From Bacteroidota bacterium (GTDB taxonomy: Bacteria > Bacteroidota > Bacteroidia > Flavobacteriales_D > Sanyastnellaceae), in the NCBI GenBank assembly GCA_027618855.1, contig JAQCID010000072.1, forward strand, positions 1 to 6,265: a stretch of DNA of 6,265 nucleotides, written 5' to 3'. The notes under the pieces were generated by a model. That model was not told the origin of the DNA, did no database searches, and saw only the letters and a program-made list of their open reading frames with translations. Below are positions 5,464 through 6,265 of this stretch, one piece after another; the stretch's first letter is position 1; every line of letters starts with the position of its first letter. A program made the translations under genes and the position numbers.

Positions 5464-6265
5464 TTAGTCCGTAATTAGGCTCTCGAAACCATCGTAAAAC
5501 TGGATGTTTTCGGATTTATATGAAGCAGAAAACGCCCCCCAGACTTTTCCAACAATGCAACACGTGTTTTTTGTATGAATTAACAATTCTTCCATGTCAG
5601 AAATAAATTCAGCTTTTTCCTTATCTGTTCGATCAATAACAAAGGAGGTTATCCAGTTGATGTCTTTGAATTTTGATTTTATTTCAAACAGATTATCGAT
5701 GGGTATGCTTCTGCCCAAGTAAATGGTTTTCTCGCCCGTAAGCTTTAGATGATATAACAGATATAGCAACCCTATTTCGTGCATCTCGCCTTCGGGCAGA
5801 AAGAGAACATTGACTCTCTTGGGCTGACTGACAGGTTTTGGGATGTAGGCGATGTGGAGTAATATTTTTTGATAAATCAAATTGGATATAAAACGCTCAT
5901 TTGCTGGCTTCAGGCTGTTTGTTTGCCAAAGAGCACCAATGTGATTTAACAATGGGATGTATGTATTTCGGAAGACATCACTGAAACTCTCTGTTGAGAT
6001 GTTCTCCTGAAAGACCTCTTCAAAGAGTTCTTCGTCTAACGCAAACATACTTATGATGATAGAGTTGATGTAATAATTGCTTTTTAAGTTGTCTAACGAG
6101 ATCGTCTTCGCTCTTTTTTCTAATTCGACATCTACAAGTTTTGCCAACTCAGATATTTTGTAATCGTGTTTCAGCAACAAGCTGACGTTTAAAAGCTTCT
6201 GCAGCTCTAAGATGCTGTAAGATCTTATTCCTCTATTCAATCTGGCAGGGTTAAGCAGTCCATAC
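5464..6265 (-). CDS. MerR-family regulator with CarH-like cobalamin-binding region (N-terminus beyond the right edge)
   Basis: The frame is open to the window edge. The codons upstream of a TTG at 6240 read YGLLNPAR and continue the MerR winged helix (RYGLLxPxR...IRSYS), so the TTG is internal and about 30 residues are missing. The visible part has the rest of the HTH domain (IRSYSILELQKLLNV, DYKISELAKLV), a helical B12-binding-2-like domain, then a Rossmann-like domain. The lower-axial cobalamin motif ExHxxG is intact as EMHEIG (codons 5787-5770), followed by YLGRSIP and VGKVWG in the positions of later B12-fold loops. In the helical domain, LWQTNSLKPANERF has the W-x9-E spacing, but Arg (CGT, 5895-5893) replaces the usual second His of W-x9-EH, and Gln follows Trp where Thermus CarH has His132. 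It is probably a repressor of the crt operon, acting at the palindrome 50 bases past its stop. Light or B12 response is not assured. Confidence 0.9.
   Translation of the reverse strand, partial: YGLLNPARLNRGIRSYSILELQKLLNVSLLLKHDYKISELAKLVDVELEKRAKTISLDNLKSNYYINSIIISMFALDEELFEEVFQENISTESFSDVFRNTYIPLLNHIGALWQTNSLKPANERFISNLIYQKILLHIAYIPKPVSQPKRVNVLFLPEGEMHEIGLLYLLYHLKLTGEKTIYLGRSIPIDNLFEIKSKFKDINWITSFVIDRTDKEKAEFISDMEELLIHTKNTCCIVGKVWGAFSASYKSENIQFYDGFESLITD

Noticed and set aside
5464..6240. TTG at 6240 as the start of the MerR regulator
   Set aside because: The frame stays open to the window edge and the preceding codons (YGLLNPAR) continue the MerR DNA-binding domain, so the gene is truncated by the window.
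1..6265. A proteorhodopsin/retinal (blh) system linked to the carotenoid genes
   Set aside because: No seven-helix opsin with a Schiff-base lysine and no carotenoid dioxygenase is present in the window; nothing in the sequence supports it.

Overview
The window looks like a carotenoid (zeaxanthin-type) biosynthesis operon from a member of the Bacteroidota, probably a flavobacterium or a cytophagal relative. The grounds are: a TonB-dependent receptor with an N-terminal carboxypeptidase-regulatory-like domain; a TAnnTTTG-type promoter element; few recognisable Shine-Dalgarno sites; moderately AT-rich coding; and a fused heterodimer-type lycopene cyclase beside a MerR/CarH-like regulator. All supported genes lie on the minus strand, so the window reads biologically from right to left.

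Reading in transcription order, 6265-5464 is a MerR-family regulator with a C-terminal cobalamin-binding-like region, cut by the window edge at its N-terminus. The 50-base gap 5414-5463 holds a Bacteroidota-type promoter and a perfect 12-bp inverted repeat whose promoter-distal arm ends on the first base of the crtI start codon. Then follow crtI (5413-3944, phytoene desaturase), crtB (3947-3123, phytoene synthase), an unnamed conserved small protein (3115-2675), crtZ (2678-2217, beta-carotene hydroxylase), a fused CrtYc/CrtYd-type lycopene cyclase (2220-1531), a 64-residue unnamed basic protein (1529-1335), a TIGR01777-type atypical SDR epimerase (1338-433) and the first 139 residues of a TonB-dependent outer-membrane receptor (417 to the edge).

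The genes are packed tightly. Four junctions are 4-base ATGA overlaps (crtI/crtB, unnamed gene/crtZ, crtZ/cyclase, 64-residue gene/epimerase), and the others are separated by 1 to 15 bases. Recognising the overlap moves the cyclase start from 2274 to 2220 and the small-gene start from 1565 to 1529. CrtB makes phytoene from geranylgeranyl diphosphate, CrtI desaturates it to lycopene, the cyclase closes the rings to beta-carotene and CrtZ hydroxylates it to zeaxanthin. The regulator is expected to act at the palindrome in front of crtI.

The pathway itself is known. The least explained parts are the regulator, which keeps the lower-ligand B12 motif but lacks upper-face residues known from CarH; the compact operator/promoter/start-codon arrangement; and the two unnamed genes locked into the operon. 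There is no gene-free stretch above 50 bases, and I saw no RNA gene, mobile element or CRISPR array.
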